DNA from: a virus
IMG/VR virus record: IMGVR_UViG_3300031715_000003
Span: 1-64,000 of that record
DNA length: 64,000 nucleotides
Reading direction: 5' to 3' (one strand)
Program-made: the position numbers and the translations under genes
Shown here: positions 46,838 to 53,945 of the stretch, piece after piece
Layout of the letters: every line of letters starts with the position of its first letter
Position numbering within the stretch: position 1 is the stretch's first letter
The notes under the pieces: model-generated
Seen by the model: the letters and a program-made list of their open reading frames with translations, nothing else
The model's database searches: none
Told to the model about the DNA's origin: nothing

Positions 46838-47133
46838 TCGCGCGCTTCGTACTTATATTTCTGCTGGCGTGGGGCGCAATGGCGTGGCAGGATCGTCCTA
46901 TCCCGGACTATCCAGGGGACGACAATCCCCAACACAATGGCCAACCGATGTGGTGCCAAGCGCGTGACGAGAACGGTCACAAGAAGAACTGCGGCGTGTG
47001 CGACATGCACTGCAGCCAGGATGGAACGCCTATCGAGTCTAACAAATGCCGGGTATATTGTCGGCATGGGGCCTGCCGCTGTCATCGTCCGTGCATCACC
47101 AGCACTCCCAAGGGGGAGCACGGTCGCAGTTAA
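46834..47133 (+). CDS. secreted cysteine-rich protein
   Basis: 99 residues. Signal peptide MIARFVLIFLLAWGAMAW, then a mature part with ten cysteines, among them CGVCDMHCSQDG, NKCRVYCRHGACRCHRPC. Disulfide-bonded or metal-binding mini-protein in the periplasm. Ends KGEHGRS, encoded by a motif copy that also supplies the next ribosome site. Confidence 0.55.
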   Translation: MIARFVLIFLLAWGAMAWQDRPIPDYPGDDNPQHNGQPMWCQARDENGHKKNCGVCDMHCSQDGTPIESNKCRVYCRHGACRCHRPCITSTPKGEHGRS

Positions 47134-47134
47134 T

Positions 47135-47338
47135 ATGCAAACCATGACGCGTGCAGAATGGGACATTTTAGCTGTAGCGACGGACGCCTTTGACGACAAG
47201 TTGAAAGCCAAACGTTGGCTAGATCAGCCGAGCATTGAACTCGGTAATAAGCGCCCCATAGACATGGTCAACACCGTGGCGGGATACCGCGCGGTGGCGC
47301 ATGTGCTCAACAACATCAAGTGGGGTATCCCTGCCTGA
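47135..47338 (+). CDS. MbcA/ParS-type antitoxin-domain protein
   Basis: 67 residues (ATG 47135, or 47144). ATDAFDDKLKAKRWLDQPSI, LGNKRPIDMVNTVAGYRAV, HVLNNIKWG fits the DUF2384 toxin-binding domain (WLxxPxxxLGxxxPxDxxxTxxG). That domain usually pairs with a RES toxin, but no RES protein follows and the usual N-terminal HTH is missing. It may be an anti-toxin shield against host systems, or a regulator. Confidence 0.55.
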   Translation: MQTMTRAEWDILAVATDAFDDKLKAKRWLDQPSIELGNKRPIDMVNTVAGYRAVAHVLNNIKWGIPA

Positions 47339-47901
47339 TGCGGGCGCACGACGTCTTCCACCAAAACGATGGAGAGGTCACCAAGCAGTACTACGCCGAC
47401 CTCTGCAAGTTAGGACCATTGGGGGAGATCGCCGTAGCGTTGTTCCGCGCGCAGAAGCGCTCCAGCCGGGCGAAGGATTACCGGCGCGGCCGTTTCAGGA
47501 GAGCGGCCTACGATGTGAAGTCCTGGAGCATGCAACAACTCTGCGGTCTGCTGGCCCTGCACGGCGGGGAGTTCAGATGGGGCTGGAAAGAAGATCCCGA
47601 TGTACTGTTCGGACAAGACGCTTCGTTCGTGCTATACGTCGATCTCCCCCAAGGATTCGGCCAAGTCTCATTTCACTCTCCCAGCCGCATGGATGGTCCA
47701 GAGTACGTGGGCGAGTGGGACGGCCATAAAGGGATGAGCGAGGAGCGCATCATTGCGTTCTGCGATTGGGTAGAAAATGGCGTGTGGGCTACCCCCGTAA
47801 AGTTGAGCGTGCCGGAGATACAGGAGCAGTATAATCAGCACCTGTCGGTGATGATCGAAACCCAGATGTCACTTCTGGAATTGAGGACCTCCGATGAATG
47901 A
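47338..47901 (+). CDS. conserved hypothetical protein downstream of the MbcA-like gene
   Basis: 187 residues, TGATG overlap. GEIAVALFRAQKRSSRAKDY, YDVKSWSMQQLCGLLALHGG, FRWGWKEDPDVLFG, LYVDLPQGFGQVSFHSPSRM and RIIAFCDWVENG are the conserved blocks of an unnamed phage and soil bacterial family I recognise by sight but cannot name. Pairing with the antitoxin-like gene suggests co-regulation; a toxin role is speculative. Confidence 0.55.
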   Translation: MRAHDVFHQNDGEVTKQYYADLCKLGPLGEIAVALFRAQKRSSRAKDYRRGRFRRAAYDVKSWSMQQLCGLLALHGGEFRWGWKEDPDVLFGQDASFVLYVDLPQGFGQVSFHSPSRMDGPEYVGEWDGHKGMSEERIIAFCDWVENGVWATPVKLSVPEIQEQYNQHLSVMIETQMSLLELRTSDE

Positions 47902-48295
47902 TCCCCGCACCCGTGCTCAACGATGCTCCGATGCCGTAGCCCGGTTCTGCGGTTCGTGGTCCTTCATCATCGTCTTCACCGTGATCGTTCTCCTCTGGAT
48001 CGGCGTCAACACCCTATGGCTGATATTTCGTGCGGTCTTCGACCCATATCCATTCATCGCCCTGAACCTGTTCCTCACTATCATTAGCACCTTCCAGGGA
48101 CCGCTCATCATGATGAGCCAGAACCGGCAGGCAGAGCGCGAGCACGAGGCCACGCTGAAAATTTTAGAGGAGATTCATAACGCTCTGTACAGCCTTCCGC
48201 CGAGCGTTGAACGTGCGGACGTTCTCTACGGAGGACACCTTCAGGATCATCCGTCATTGCGAGCGTCCTCCCCCTCTGATAACCTGAAGCCATAA
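47894..48295 (+). CDS. DUF1003 membrane protein
   Basis: 133 residues. DAVARFCGSWSFIIVFTVIV, WIGVNTLWLIFRAVFDPYPF, IALNLFLTIIST and GPLIMMSQNRQAEREHE are diagnostic of DUF1003 (two transmembrane helices and the MSQNRQ signature). Function of the family is unknown. Common in bacteria, rare in phages, so likely host-derived. Confidence 0.85.
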   Translation: MNDPRTRAQRCSDAVARFCGSWSFIIVFTVIVLLWIGVNTLWLIFRAVFDPYPFIALNLFLTIISTFQGPLIMMSQNRQAEREHEATLKILEEIHNALYSLPPSVERADVLYGGHLQDHPSLRASSPSDNLKP

Positions 48296-48326
48296 ACGCC
48301 ACCACGAAAGTTGGAGGAATTGTTTT

Positions 48327-48410
48327 ATGGCCGAAAAATGGATAGCGGGTGCGATTAAACACGGCAGCAGTGGTTTCGGGTGCGTGAAATTTCCACGCCA
48401 GAAGCGATGA
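48327..48410 (+). pseudogene. broken 5' end of the LGVP-module gene
   Basis: MAEKWIAGAIK then HGSSGFGCVKFPRQKR and a stop. The first ten codons mirror the intact gene at 48926 (MAEKWIQKANIK). Homology ends exactly where the minus-strand LAGLIDADG gene begins (its stop codon is at 48355-48357). GGAGGAATTGTTTT precedes the ATG. Interpreted as the original gene, interrupted by homing-endonuclease insertion. Confidence 0.65.
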
Positions 48411-48882
48411 GTAGCGTGCGGAATCGGCCATGAAATCCTGGTTTGTATCCGAGTTGCTTACCGATGCAGCGCAGGCTGTGGCCCGCGCGGTAAAGTTCCT
48501 GGATACGCGGGAGCAGTTTCTCCCCGACAGTAGGACGATTAATCCATTCCATTATCTGCTTCAACCTAGCTGCCTTTTCTGGAGCCATGAACCCAACCTT
48601 TTCTGCGTAGATCCTAATGCTGTCTGCCCTGCAGATGTGCAGTGTCCGGCAGGGCTTACGGTTTCTTCTCCGTCTGATGGACCATTCGGAAAATTCGATG
48701 CCGAGCATCGCCAGGTATTCCTGGCATGTATCCATGAGGAGCGCATCAGTGTTGGTCACCGTAAGGTAGTAGGCCGTGTGCTTGCGTCCACTGGATTCCT
48801 TTCGAAAAGAAACCGAACCTTCGCCGTCAAAGAACCCGCGAAGCCAACCGGCCATGAAGTCTTTGGATACTTTTCGCAACAT
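48355..48882 (-). CDS. LAGLIDADG homing endonuclease
   Basis: 175 residues, the only sizeable minus-strand gene among plus-strand genes from 36.4 to 54.9 kb. FMAGWLRGFFDGEGSVSFRK is the LAGLIDADG helix with catalytic Asp/Glu. One motif only, so it would act as a dimer. C-terminal helices LPRIQELYRAGHSLRCIGKQ, LGYKPGFHGRFRTLL look like a DNA-binding helix-turn-helix. It lies between a broken and an intact copy of the same small gene, as expected after homing. Confidence 0.85.
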   Translation of the reverse strand: MLRKVSKDFMAGWLRGFFDGEGSVSFRKESSGRKHTAYYLTVTNTDALLMDTCQEYLAMLGIEFSEWSIRRRRNRKPCRTLHICRADSIRIYAEKVGFMAPEKAARLKQIMEWINRPTVGEKLLPRIQELYRAGHSLRCIGKQLGYKPGFHGRFRTLLIASGVEISRTRNHCCRV

Positions 48883-48925
48883 GCCTTATATAGTAGCACT
48901 TGTAATCCAACTAAAGGAGTAGAAA

Positions 48926-49108
48926 ATGGCTGAAAAATGGATTCAGAAGGCCAACATCAAAAAGGGCGCCCTTCACCGGCAACTTGGAGTCCCGCAGGGA
49001 GAAAAGATCCCAGCCAAGAAACTAGCTGCCGCCGCAAAGAAGGGCGGCACACTTGGGCACCGGGCGAGGCTGGCCCAGACGCTCAAGGGTATGGCGAACC
49101 AAAAGTAG
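48926..49108 (+). CDS. LGVP-module protein (intact copy)
   Basis: 60 residues: MAEKWIQKANIKKGALHRQL, GVPQGEKIPAKKLAAAAKKG and RARLAQTLKG. Same module as the C-terminal half of the Lar fusion at 32154. Basic, two-helix, probably DNA-binding; often seen in phages as a free small protein. AAAGGAGTAGAAA precedes the ATG. Confidence 0.6.
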   Translation: MAEKWIQKANIKKGALHRQLGVPQGEKIPAKKLAAAAKKGGTLGHRARLAQTLKGMANQK

Positions 49109-49338
49109 TGGCGAGCGAACTCCCCATCTGCAAGACCTGCGGAGCATCGCTTGATGGATGCCCTGTGGTCATTACTGAGGGGAACACGTTCCACAGATTC
49201 TGGACGGACTGCCGCAGAACCAATGAACGTCTGAGGACCAGCGCAGCCGATCTCCTCGAAGAGAACCAGCAGTTGCGCGGACTCCTAAAGGCAGCGATAA
49301 AAACCGCAGAAGACAATGACCGCCGCAGGAAGCGATAG
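49108..49338 (+). CDS. small zinc-knuckle coiled-coil protein
   Basis: 76 residues from a GTG overlapping the upstream TAG. ASELPICKTCGASLDGCPVV, a further cysteine, then a coiled coil (RLRTSAADLLEENQQLRGLL). The TAGTG junction joins it to the terminase gene. Possibly a terminase accessory. Confidence 0.5.
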   Translation: MASELPICKTCGASLDGCPVVITEGNTFHRFWTDCRRTNERLRTSAADLLEENQQLRGLLKAAIKTAEDNDRRRKR

Positions 49339-50906
49339 TGGCAGCCCTCAACCAAGAATCCGTAGAGAAGAGCGCGAGCGCATTCCAAGCGGAACTAGCG
49401 CGGCGCCGGGAATCTCGCCCTGAGAACCTCACCCGCTTCAAGGAAGACCCACTGGGCTTTATCCGGTGGGATTTCCCATGGGGGAGACCTGGGCCGCTCG
49501 AACGGTTCGAAGGCCCCGACGTATGGCAGGTGGACTTCCTCACGGAACTGGGGGAACTCATTCGGAAGCGCGAGTTCGACGGAGTCAACTCTGTTGCGCC
49601 CATCAGGATGACGCGCACTGCTGGCAAGGGCGTGGGGAAGTCGGTAATGGCCGCCTTCCTCACCAGTTTCCTTTTGAAGTGTTGGAAACTCTCCAAGGGG
49701 ACCGTCACGGCCAACACCTACGTCCAACTTGAAACCAAGACGTGGGCGACCATCAGCCAGTGGCTCAGAATGTCGCGATCGTCCTCCCCCTTTGAAATTC
49801 GCGACTCCGGCGTCTACCACAGAGTGGAGCGCAAGGCGTGGTCTTGCACTCCCCAGACATCGGACGAAAAGAACAAGGAAGCGTTCGCCGGCCAGCACGC
49901 CGCCACCTCAGTACAGTACTACATTTTTGATGAGTCCTCGGCCATAGCCGATACCATCTTCAAGGAAGCCGAGCGCGGACTTGTGGATGGTATGCCCATG
50001 ATATTCGTGTTTGGGAACCCGACCAAATCCACCGGTACGTTCTTCCGTATCAATTTCGGAGACGAGAAGGAACGATGGAACCACGGCATCATCGATTCCC
50101 GAACCTGTAAGATTCCCAACAAACAGGAACTCGAAGACACCATCAGGCTGGCCCCGGGCGGGGAGGACGATGACGACGTCCGCGTCTATATCCGCGGACT
50201 TCCGCCATTGTCGAACCCATCGATGCAGGTCATCGATCCTCAGCGAGTCTACGACGCGCAGAAACGGACTCCCGAAGTCCTGGATGACGAACCGCTAGTG
50301 GCGGGCGTCGACCTGTCGCGCGGCGGCGGCGACCCGGCCGTCGTCCGCTTCCGCCGTGGCAATGACGCGCGTAGCATTGCGCCTCGAAAGCTTTCTCCCC
50401 AGGAGACGCGCGATTCCATGCAGGTGGTAGGGTACTTGTCTGATTTGGCGAAGCATTCCTTTGGGGGGAGGAAGGTGGCGGCGTTCTTTATTGACGGGGG
50501 CTCCATGGGCGGCCCCATCATTGATCGTCTGCACCAGCTCGGGCTGAATCAATTCATCGAAGTGCAGTTCGGAGGCGGAGCCCCGCAGCCGGATCGCTAC
50601 GCAAACATGCGGGCCTGGATGTGGTTTCAATTGGCTGAGGCGCTGGGGAGTCGGCTCGCGATTGACAAGGACCCCGTTCTGGAATTGGACTTGACGTCAG
50701 TGGCACCAGGCAGGCGCGACAAAAAGAACCGATTTGTTTTGGAATCGAAGGAATCTATGAAAGCGCGGGGATTGGCCTCCCCCAATGACGGTGATGCGCT
50801 GGCCCTCACTTACGCGCGGACGGTAGGACCGCAGCGCCCAGAGCGCATTCCACCGAAAAGGAACTACAACATCAAGCCCGAGGCTGGTTCCTGGATGGGG
50901 CTATAA
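49338..50906 (+). CDS. terL: terminase large subunit
   Basis: 522 residues. ATPase: TRTAGKGVGKSVMAAFLTSF is the Walker A, QYYIFDESSAI the Walker B with catalytic Glu, and FVFGNPTKSTG the coupling motif. Nuclease: VAGVDLSRGGGD, AAFFIDGGSMGG and ASPNDGDALALTYA supply the RNase H-like acids. It packages DNA into the P22-type procapsid. GTG start overlaps the upstream stop. The motif is scarce inside this gene. Confidence 0.92.
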   Translation: MAALNQESVEKSASAFQAELARRRESRPENLTRFKEDPLGFIRWDFPWGRPGPLERFEGPDVWQVDFLTELGELIRKREFDGVNSVAPIRMTRTAGKGVGKSVMAAFLTSFLLKCWKLSKGTVTANTYVQLETKTWATISQWLRMSRSSSPFEIRDSGVYHRVERKAWSCTPQTSDEKNKEAFAGQHAATSVQYYIFDESSAIADTIFKEAERGLVDGMPMIFVFGNPTKSTGTFFRINFGDEKERWNHGIIDSRTCKIPNKQELEDTIRLAPGGEDDDDVRVYIRGLPPLSNPSMQVIDPQRVYDAQKRTPEVLDDEPLVAGVDLSRGGGDPAVVRFRRGNDARSIAPRKLSPQETRDSMQVVGYLSDLAKHSFGGRKVAAFFIDGGSMGGPIIDRLHQLGLNQFIEVQFGGGAPQPDRYANMRAWMWFQLAEALGSRLAIDKDPVLELDLTSVAPGRRDKKNRFVLESKESMKARGLASPNDGDALALTYARTVGPQRPERIPPKRNYNIKPEAGSWMGL

Positions 50907-50948
50907 TGATGGACGGGTTAAGCATTAGAGCTTCCTATCAATCGACTT

Positions 50949-50986
50949 GGGGGGAGTACGGCGACAGACGTTCTCCCCCCGTTTTT
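50949..50986 (+). terminator. rho-independent terminator after terL
   Basis: GGGGGGAG and CTCCCCCC form an 8-bp stem around a GTACGGCGACAGACGTT loop that extends the pairing by CG/CG. GTTTTT follows. The stem arms are two opposed copies of the dispersed motif. Separates the terminase from the accessory operon. Confidence 0.8.
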
Positions 50987-51080
50987 CCTTGCGTTGCGAT
51001 GCTATGCGCCGACGAGATTTGCGGAGACGAGATACGCCAGGCTCCGACGAGCGCCGACATGCCGTGACTTCCTTACGACT

Positions 51081-51098
51081 ATACCAAGATTATGGTAT
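51081..51098. promoter_or_regulatory. inverted repeat upstream of a new operon
   Basis: ATACCA, six bases, TGGTAT, perfectly complementary, 23 bases before the ATG at 51121. Contains TATGGT as a possible -10. Candidate operator/promoter of the 51-55 kb small-gene operon. The 214-base gap before it also holds CCGACGAG-type short repeats. Confidence 0.4.
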
Positions 51099-51120
51099 CT
51101 TCTGAAGCAGGAGATTCCTG

Positions 51121-51396
51121 ATGACGAGTGCCAGCGGCAAGAGGCCCACACGGCCTGAAAAACGCAAAGTGCTTCACTTCCATGGAGAGCCAGCGCAAAA
51201 CGGTTTTCTCATTCATCACAGATTGGAGCCCCGGAAAATTCCACGCGCTGGCGGAGGGAGTATGCCGGCAATGGATGACGTGGATCCGAAACCCTATATG
51301 GCCACCGACAAGCAGTCCGCGCTCGATCACATCAGCGGATTGATGGATCAAATGGGGCCGTCCGATCAGAGTCCGGACCAAGCCGTCGCAGGGTGA
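51121..51396 (+). CDS. unknown protein of 91 residues
   Basis: MTSASGKRPTRPEKRKVLHF, basic N-terminus, acidic C-terminus (ALDHISGLMDQMGPSDQSPD). AGCAGGAGATTCCTG precedes the ATG. Not recognised. Confidence 0.5.
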   Translation: MTSASGKRPTRPEKRKVLHFHGEPAQNGFLIHHRLEPRKIPRAGGGSMPAMDDVDPKPYMATDKQSALDHISGLMDQMGPSDQSPDQAVAG

Positions 51397-51620
51397 AATT
51401 CCCGCTGACCATGACCCGCATCGATCCAGTATTGCTCCTGCTCTTCCTCGGGATGCTGGTCTTCACCGGGTTGTTGCTCCTCATCTCTAAGTGGAGTCCC
51501 AACGATGGCCAGACCTTCCAGGTAATTTCCGGCTTGCTCACCGCCTTCTCTGGCGCATTCTTTCTCCGCATCAAGCCCAAAACCGAAGATAAGACACCAC
51601 CGGAACCGCCGGGGCAGTAG
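51393..51620 (+). CDS. two-helix membrane protein
   Basis: 75 residues from a GTG. IDPVLLLLFLGMLVFTGLLL and VISGLLTAFSGAFFLRI are two membrane spans with a proline-rich tail. Holin-like topology, unproven. Confidence 0.5.
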   Translation: MKFPLTMTRIDPVLLLLFLGMLVFTGLLLLISKWSPNDGQTFQVISGLLTAFSGAFFLRIKPKTEDKTPPEPPGQ

Positions 51621-51632
51621 AATAGAGGGAGC

Positions 51633-52070
51633 ATGAACGGTCTCCTCTGTCCTCGATGCGAAAAGCCGCTCTCGAAGCATCATGAGGGGGAGTGCCCTCG
51701 CCACCACGTCAGTCGGCGCTTCTTTTTGGGATTTTTGGGAACCGCATTTGGAGCCGCAGCGGCCGCAAGCGTTCTCCCCAATGTAGAACTAGATGCGCCC
51801 CAAGGCGACGGGATACTCGTAACGGCAACGCCCAAGATTCACTCTGGTGCCACCATCACGGCTGAGCATTGGGGAAATTGGTACTGGATGGGGACGTCCT
51901 CAGATCCGCGCGCTAGGGCGATGTGCGAGGACGCCAAGCAGATTGCCGCCCGTCGCCACCGCTCCGTAATCGTGAGGAACAATGGTCAGGTGGTATGCCA
52001 TGTGGACTTCGACAAAAATGGGAAGATGGTGGTGACGGAATATCCCACCGAAGGAGATCGGCTTTTGTGA
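51633..52070 (+). CDS. zinc-knuckle protein with Tat-type signal
   Basis: 145 residues. CPRCEKPLSKHHEGECPRHH is a zinc knuckle, followed by SRRFFLGFLGTAFGAAAAAS, a twin-arginine export signal, then a beta-rich domain (IHSGATITAEHWGNWYWMGT). Cysteines before a Tat signal are unusual. Perhaps the start should lie at the SRRFF segment. Unknown function. Confidence 0.5.
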   Translation: MNGLLCPRCEKPLSKHHEGECPRHHVSRRFFLGFLGTAFGAAAAASVLPNVELDAPQGDGILVTATPKIHSGATITAEHWGNWYWMGTSSDPRARAMCEDAKQIAARRHRSVIVRNNGQVVCHVDFDKNGKMVVTEYPTEGDRLL

Positions 52071-52327
52071 AAGCGACGTTCGTTATCGAAGTGGACAACA
52101 TCTCGGTTGGCGCGATCCCACAACTTCAGCGCTACCTAGAGCGTCAGGTGGAACTGATCAGTTGGCCGGGAGGTCCATCCGGAAGTGTGCGGCGCTGCGA
52201 ACGTGCTGCCTACAAGTTGGCGGAAATGTGCTCTGGCGCAGATATGGCGAACCAGACTCAGGGGGCATGCTTGGCACCTGGCCAGAGTCTTGAGGAGTTC
52301 TGCGACCTCTACGGGAGGTTTGCATGA
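52067..52327 (+). CDS. unknown protein of 86 residues
   Basis: GTG start (GTGA overlap). KATFVIEVDNISVGAIPQLQ, RYLERQVELISWPGG, RCERAAYKLAEMCSGAD. Alpha/beta with four cysteines. Not recognised. Confidence 0.45.
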   Translation: MKATFVIEVDNISVGAIPQLQRYLERQVELISWPGGPSGSVRRCERAAYKLAEMCSGADMANQTQGACLAPGQSLEEFCDLYGRFA

Positions 52328-52620
52328 TAACGCGAAGAGGACTGATTGCGGCAATCGCGGCGGTGTTTCTGCCGAGCCGCAAGCGTACTCCCCCAAATAC
52401 GCTGTACTGGCGAAAGCCTATCCTGGTCCCCGTTACCCACGGCGACTGGCCATGGCTACAGCCGGTTTCAGAGCCAGAACTGGAGACTGAATCTGTCTGC
52501 CTTCTCACAAACCGCGCCATCGTCGGAGAAATGCTCGATGTCCTTCATCGGGACATAGTGATAGCCAAAAAGGTAAATCGCAGGTACGAACAGAGATTAG
52601 GAGCATCATGGCCAAGTTAA
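52324..52620 (+). CDS. Tat-signal protein ending in a coat N-terminal arm
   Basis: 98 residues. TRRGLIAAIAAVFLPSRKRT is a short twin-arginine-type hydrophobic segment. Residues about 59-93 (LLTNRAIVGEMLDVLHRDIV, IAKKVNRRYEQRLG) align with residues 4-38 of the coat protein encoded at 58957 (SFLTIGMVTYEMLMVLHNLV, VAAKKANRNYEKQFA), with about 16 identities in 33. In P22-type coats this arm threads into the neighbouring subunit. Inference: it could cap or compete with coat assembly. ATGA overlap upstream. Confidence 0.7.
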   Translation: MITRRGLIAAIAAVFLPSRKRTPPNTLYWRKPILVPVTHGDWPWLQPVSEPELETESVCLLTNRAIVGEMLDVLHRDIVIAKKVNRRYEQRLGASWPS

Positions 52621-52838
52621 GCAGCAAGCCATCCGAGGGTACGATTGAATCTCCCCCCACAGCGCAGCGCCGGGCCGCGTTCAACACGGAGATGGGAATC
52701 CAGAACCGGCGAGTCACGGGGGTGACACGGAATCTCTTGCGCGCCTACCAGCAGTCGCCCGGGAGGTTCCTACCCAAGACCAAGGCCCTGGACGTGCTGG
52801 CCAATATGCGGAAGCCCGGCGAGAAGGGGGCGGTATGA
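52608..52838 (+). CDS. unknown basic protein of 76 residues
   Basis: MAKLSSKPSEGTIESPPTAQ, then basic helices (RRVTGVTRNLLRAYQQSPGR, ALDVLANMRKPGEKG). Overlaps the coat-arm gene by 13 bases. Not recognised. Confidence 0.45.
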   Translation: MAKLSSKPSEGTIESPPTAQRRAAFNTEMGIQNRRVTGVTRNLLRAYQQSPGRFLPKTKALDVLANMRKPGEKGAV

Positions 52839-53020
52839 GGCTTGTCGGCCTGTACGTGCGCGCGCATCGTACTGACAGAATCATGCTTAATCCGACAGGG
52901 CGAGGTCTCTACCGTCAGTTCCGCATCGGGTCGAACCAGAACATCGATTGGTTTGAACGTCGCCATCCCAAGGCATTCGTTTTCCCTGACAGGTGGCACT
53001 GGAGGGGAGCACGCTCTTGA
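52835..53020 (+). CDS. unknown basic aromatic protein
   Basis: 61 residues, ATGA overlap: RLVGLYVRAHRTDRIMLNPT, YRQFRIGSNQNIDWFERRHP. Ends RWHWRGARS, encoded by GGGGAGCACGCTCT, the ribosome site of the next gene. Confidence 0.45.
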   Translation: MRLVGLYVRAHRTDRIMLNPTGRGLYRQFRIGSNQNIDWFERRHPKAFVFPDRWHWRGARS

Positions 53021-53286
53021 AGCACAAGGAGTTGTACTTGCATTCACACCGATGGGTGAAGCATTCTGGGAGTAGAACGCACTCCTATTGGGTATCGCCG
53101 CACAACGGCAAGATTTACATCAGGGCGTTCGCGGTCCAGATCCAACGTGGTTACGACAAGAGGGCCATTTGTGAATCGCTCAAAAAAGAAGCAATGAAAC
53201 AAAAATCGGCGCCACCGTGTGCGGCGCAAACAGAACCGCCAAAAGATGTGTCTGCCCCAGCGGCCGAAGGGGCGACTCTAGCGTGA
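53017..53286 (+). CDS. unknown protein of 89 residues
   Basis: TTG start (TTGA overlap) behind GGGGAGCACGC. KHKELYLHSHRWVKHSGSRT, YWVSPHNGKIYIRAFAVQIQ, then a lysine-rich, proline-rich tail. Histidine-rich front could bind metal. Not recognised. Confidence 0.45.
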   Translation: MKHKELYLHSHRWVKHSGSRTHSYWVSPHNGKIYIRAFAVQIQRGYDKRAICESLKKEAMKQKSAPPCAAQTEPPKDVSAPAAEGATLA

Positions 53287-53287
53287 C

Positions 53288-53485
53288 GTGCCGCAAAACG
53301 GCGATATCGTTCTCATTAGGCAATCGATAGGGGGCAAGACCCACTACTTCATGATCGATAACGTGAGCCCCGAGCGATATGATCGCACCGCCATCCAGGA
53401 GGAGGACGGAATCGCTAGGCTTGCCGTGCAGCACGCTTCTACAATTTCCGCCGACGTGATGGAGGAAGAAAGCAGGCTCCCCTAG
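53288..53485 (+). CDS. small unknown protein
   Basis: 65 residues from a GTG. PQNGDIVLIRQSIGGKTHYF and EEDGIARLAVQHASTI suggest a small beta barrel. Next start overlaps as TAGTG. Confidence 0.45.
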   Translation: MPQNGDIVLIRQSIGGKTHYFMIDNVSPERYDRTAIQEEDGIARLAVQHASTISADVMEEESRLP

Positions 53486-53748
53486 TGGAACAACAACTCC
53501 CGCGATACCGCTGCCACAAAGAAGTGCGGTCCTTCAAGATCGACCAGATCAATCCTGGGAGACTGGACGGCCAAGGCCCTGGTGCCACACTCGTCTCGTT
53601 GACGATTCCATTGTCCATTTCCGTTGGAGAAGAGTATCTCCACAAGCATGACCCTGAGCCGGGTGGATATTACGTCCGGTACGCTGACGGATACGAATCG
53701 TTCTCCCCATGCGCTGCATTTGAGGAAGGCTATACGCTGATATCCTGA
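53485..53748 (+). CDS. small unknown protein
   Basis: 87 residues from a GTG. EQQLPRYRCHKEVRSFKIDQ, beta-rich (ATLVSLTIPLSISVGEEYLH), C-terminal FSPCAAFEEGYTLIS where FSPC is encoded by an antisense motif. It resembles small phage proteins that carry a KVRALKI-type strand, not named. Confidence 0.45.
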   Translation: MEQQLPRYRCHKEVRSFKIDQINPGRLDGQGPGATLVSLTIPLSISVGEEYLHKHDPEPGGYYVRYADGYESFSPCAAFEEGYTLIS

Positions 53749-53945
53749 TGCCAGAATTCCTCGAGCAAAAACTTCGCTCCGAATACGCCGCCAAAGGGAA
53801 GAAGGGGAGAGCGCTCGACGCGGTGGTATACGGCACTCTGAACACCATCGGGGCGATGAGGGGCAATAAAATTACAAAAAAAGGGCGAGCCATGGAGCGC
53901 AAGCACGAGCGTGATACCATTTCCTCTATGGCCAATCGAAAATGA
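53748..53945 (+). CDS. small basic protein
   Basis: 65 residues, TGATG overlap. LEQKLRSEYAAKGKKGRALD, AVVYGTLNTIGAMRGNKITK: lysine-rich helices. GRALD is encoded by a sense motif (GGGGAGAGCG). Such phage proteins are usually unnamed. Confidence 0.45.
   Translation: MPEFLEQKLRSEYAAKGKKGRALDAVVYGTLNTIGAMRGNKITKKGRAMERKHERDTISSMANRK

Noticed and set aside
47135-47901. A complete RES/MbcA toxin-antitoxin pair
   Set aside because: The second gene lacks RES-type arginine, glutamate and serine motifs and matches an unnamed conserved family instead.
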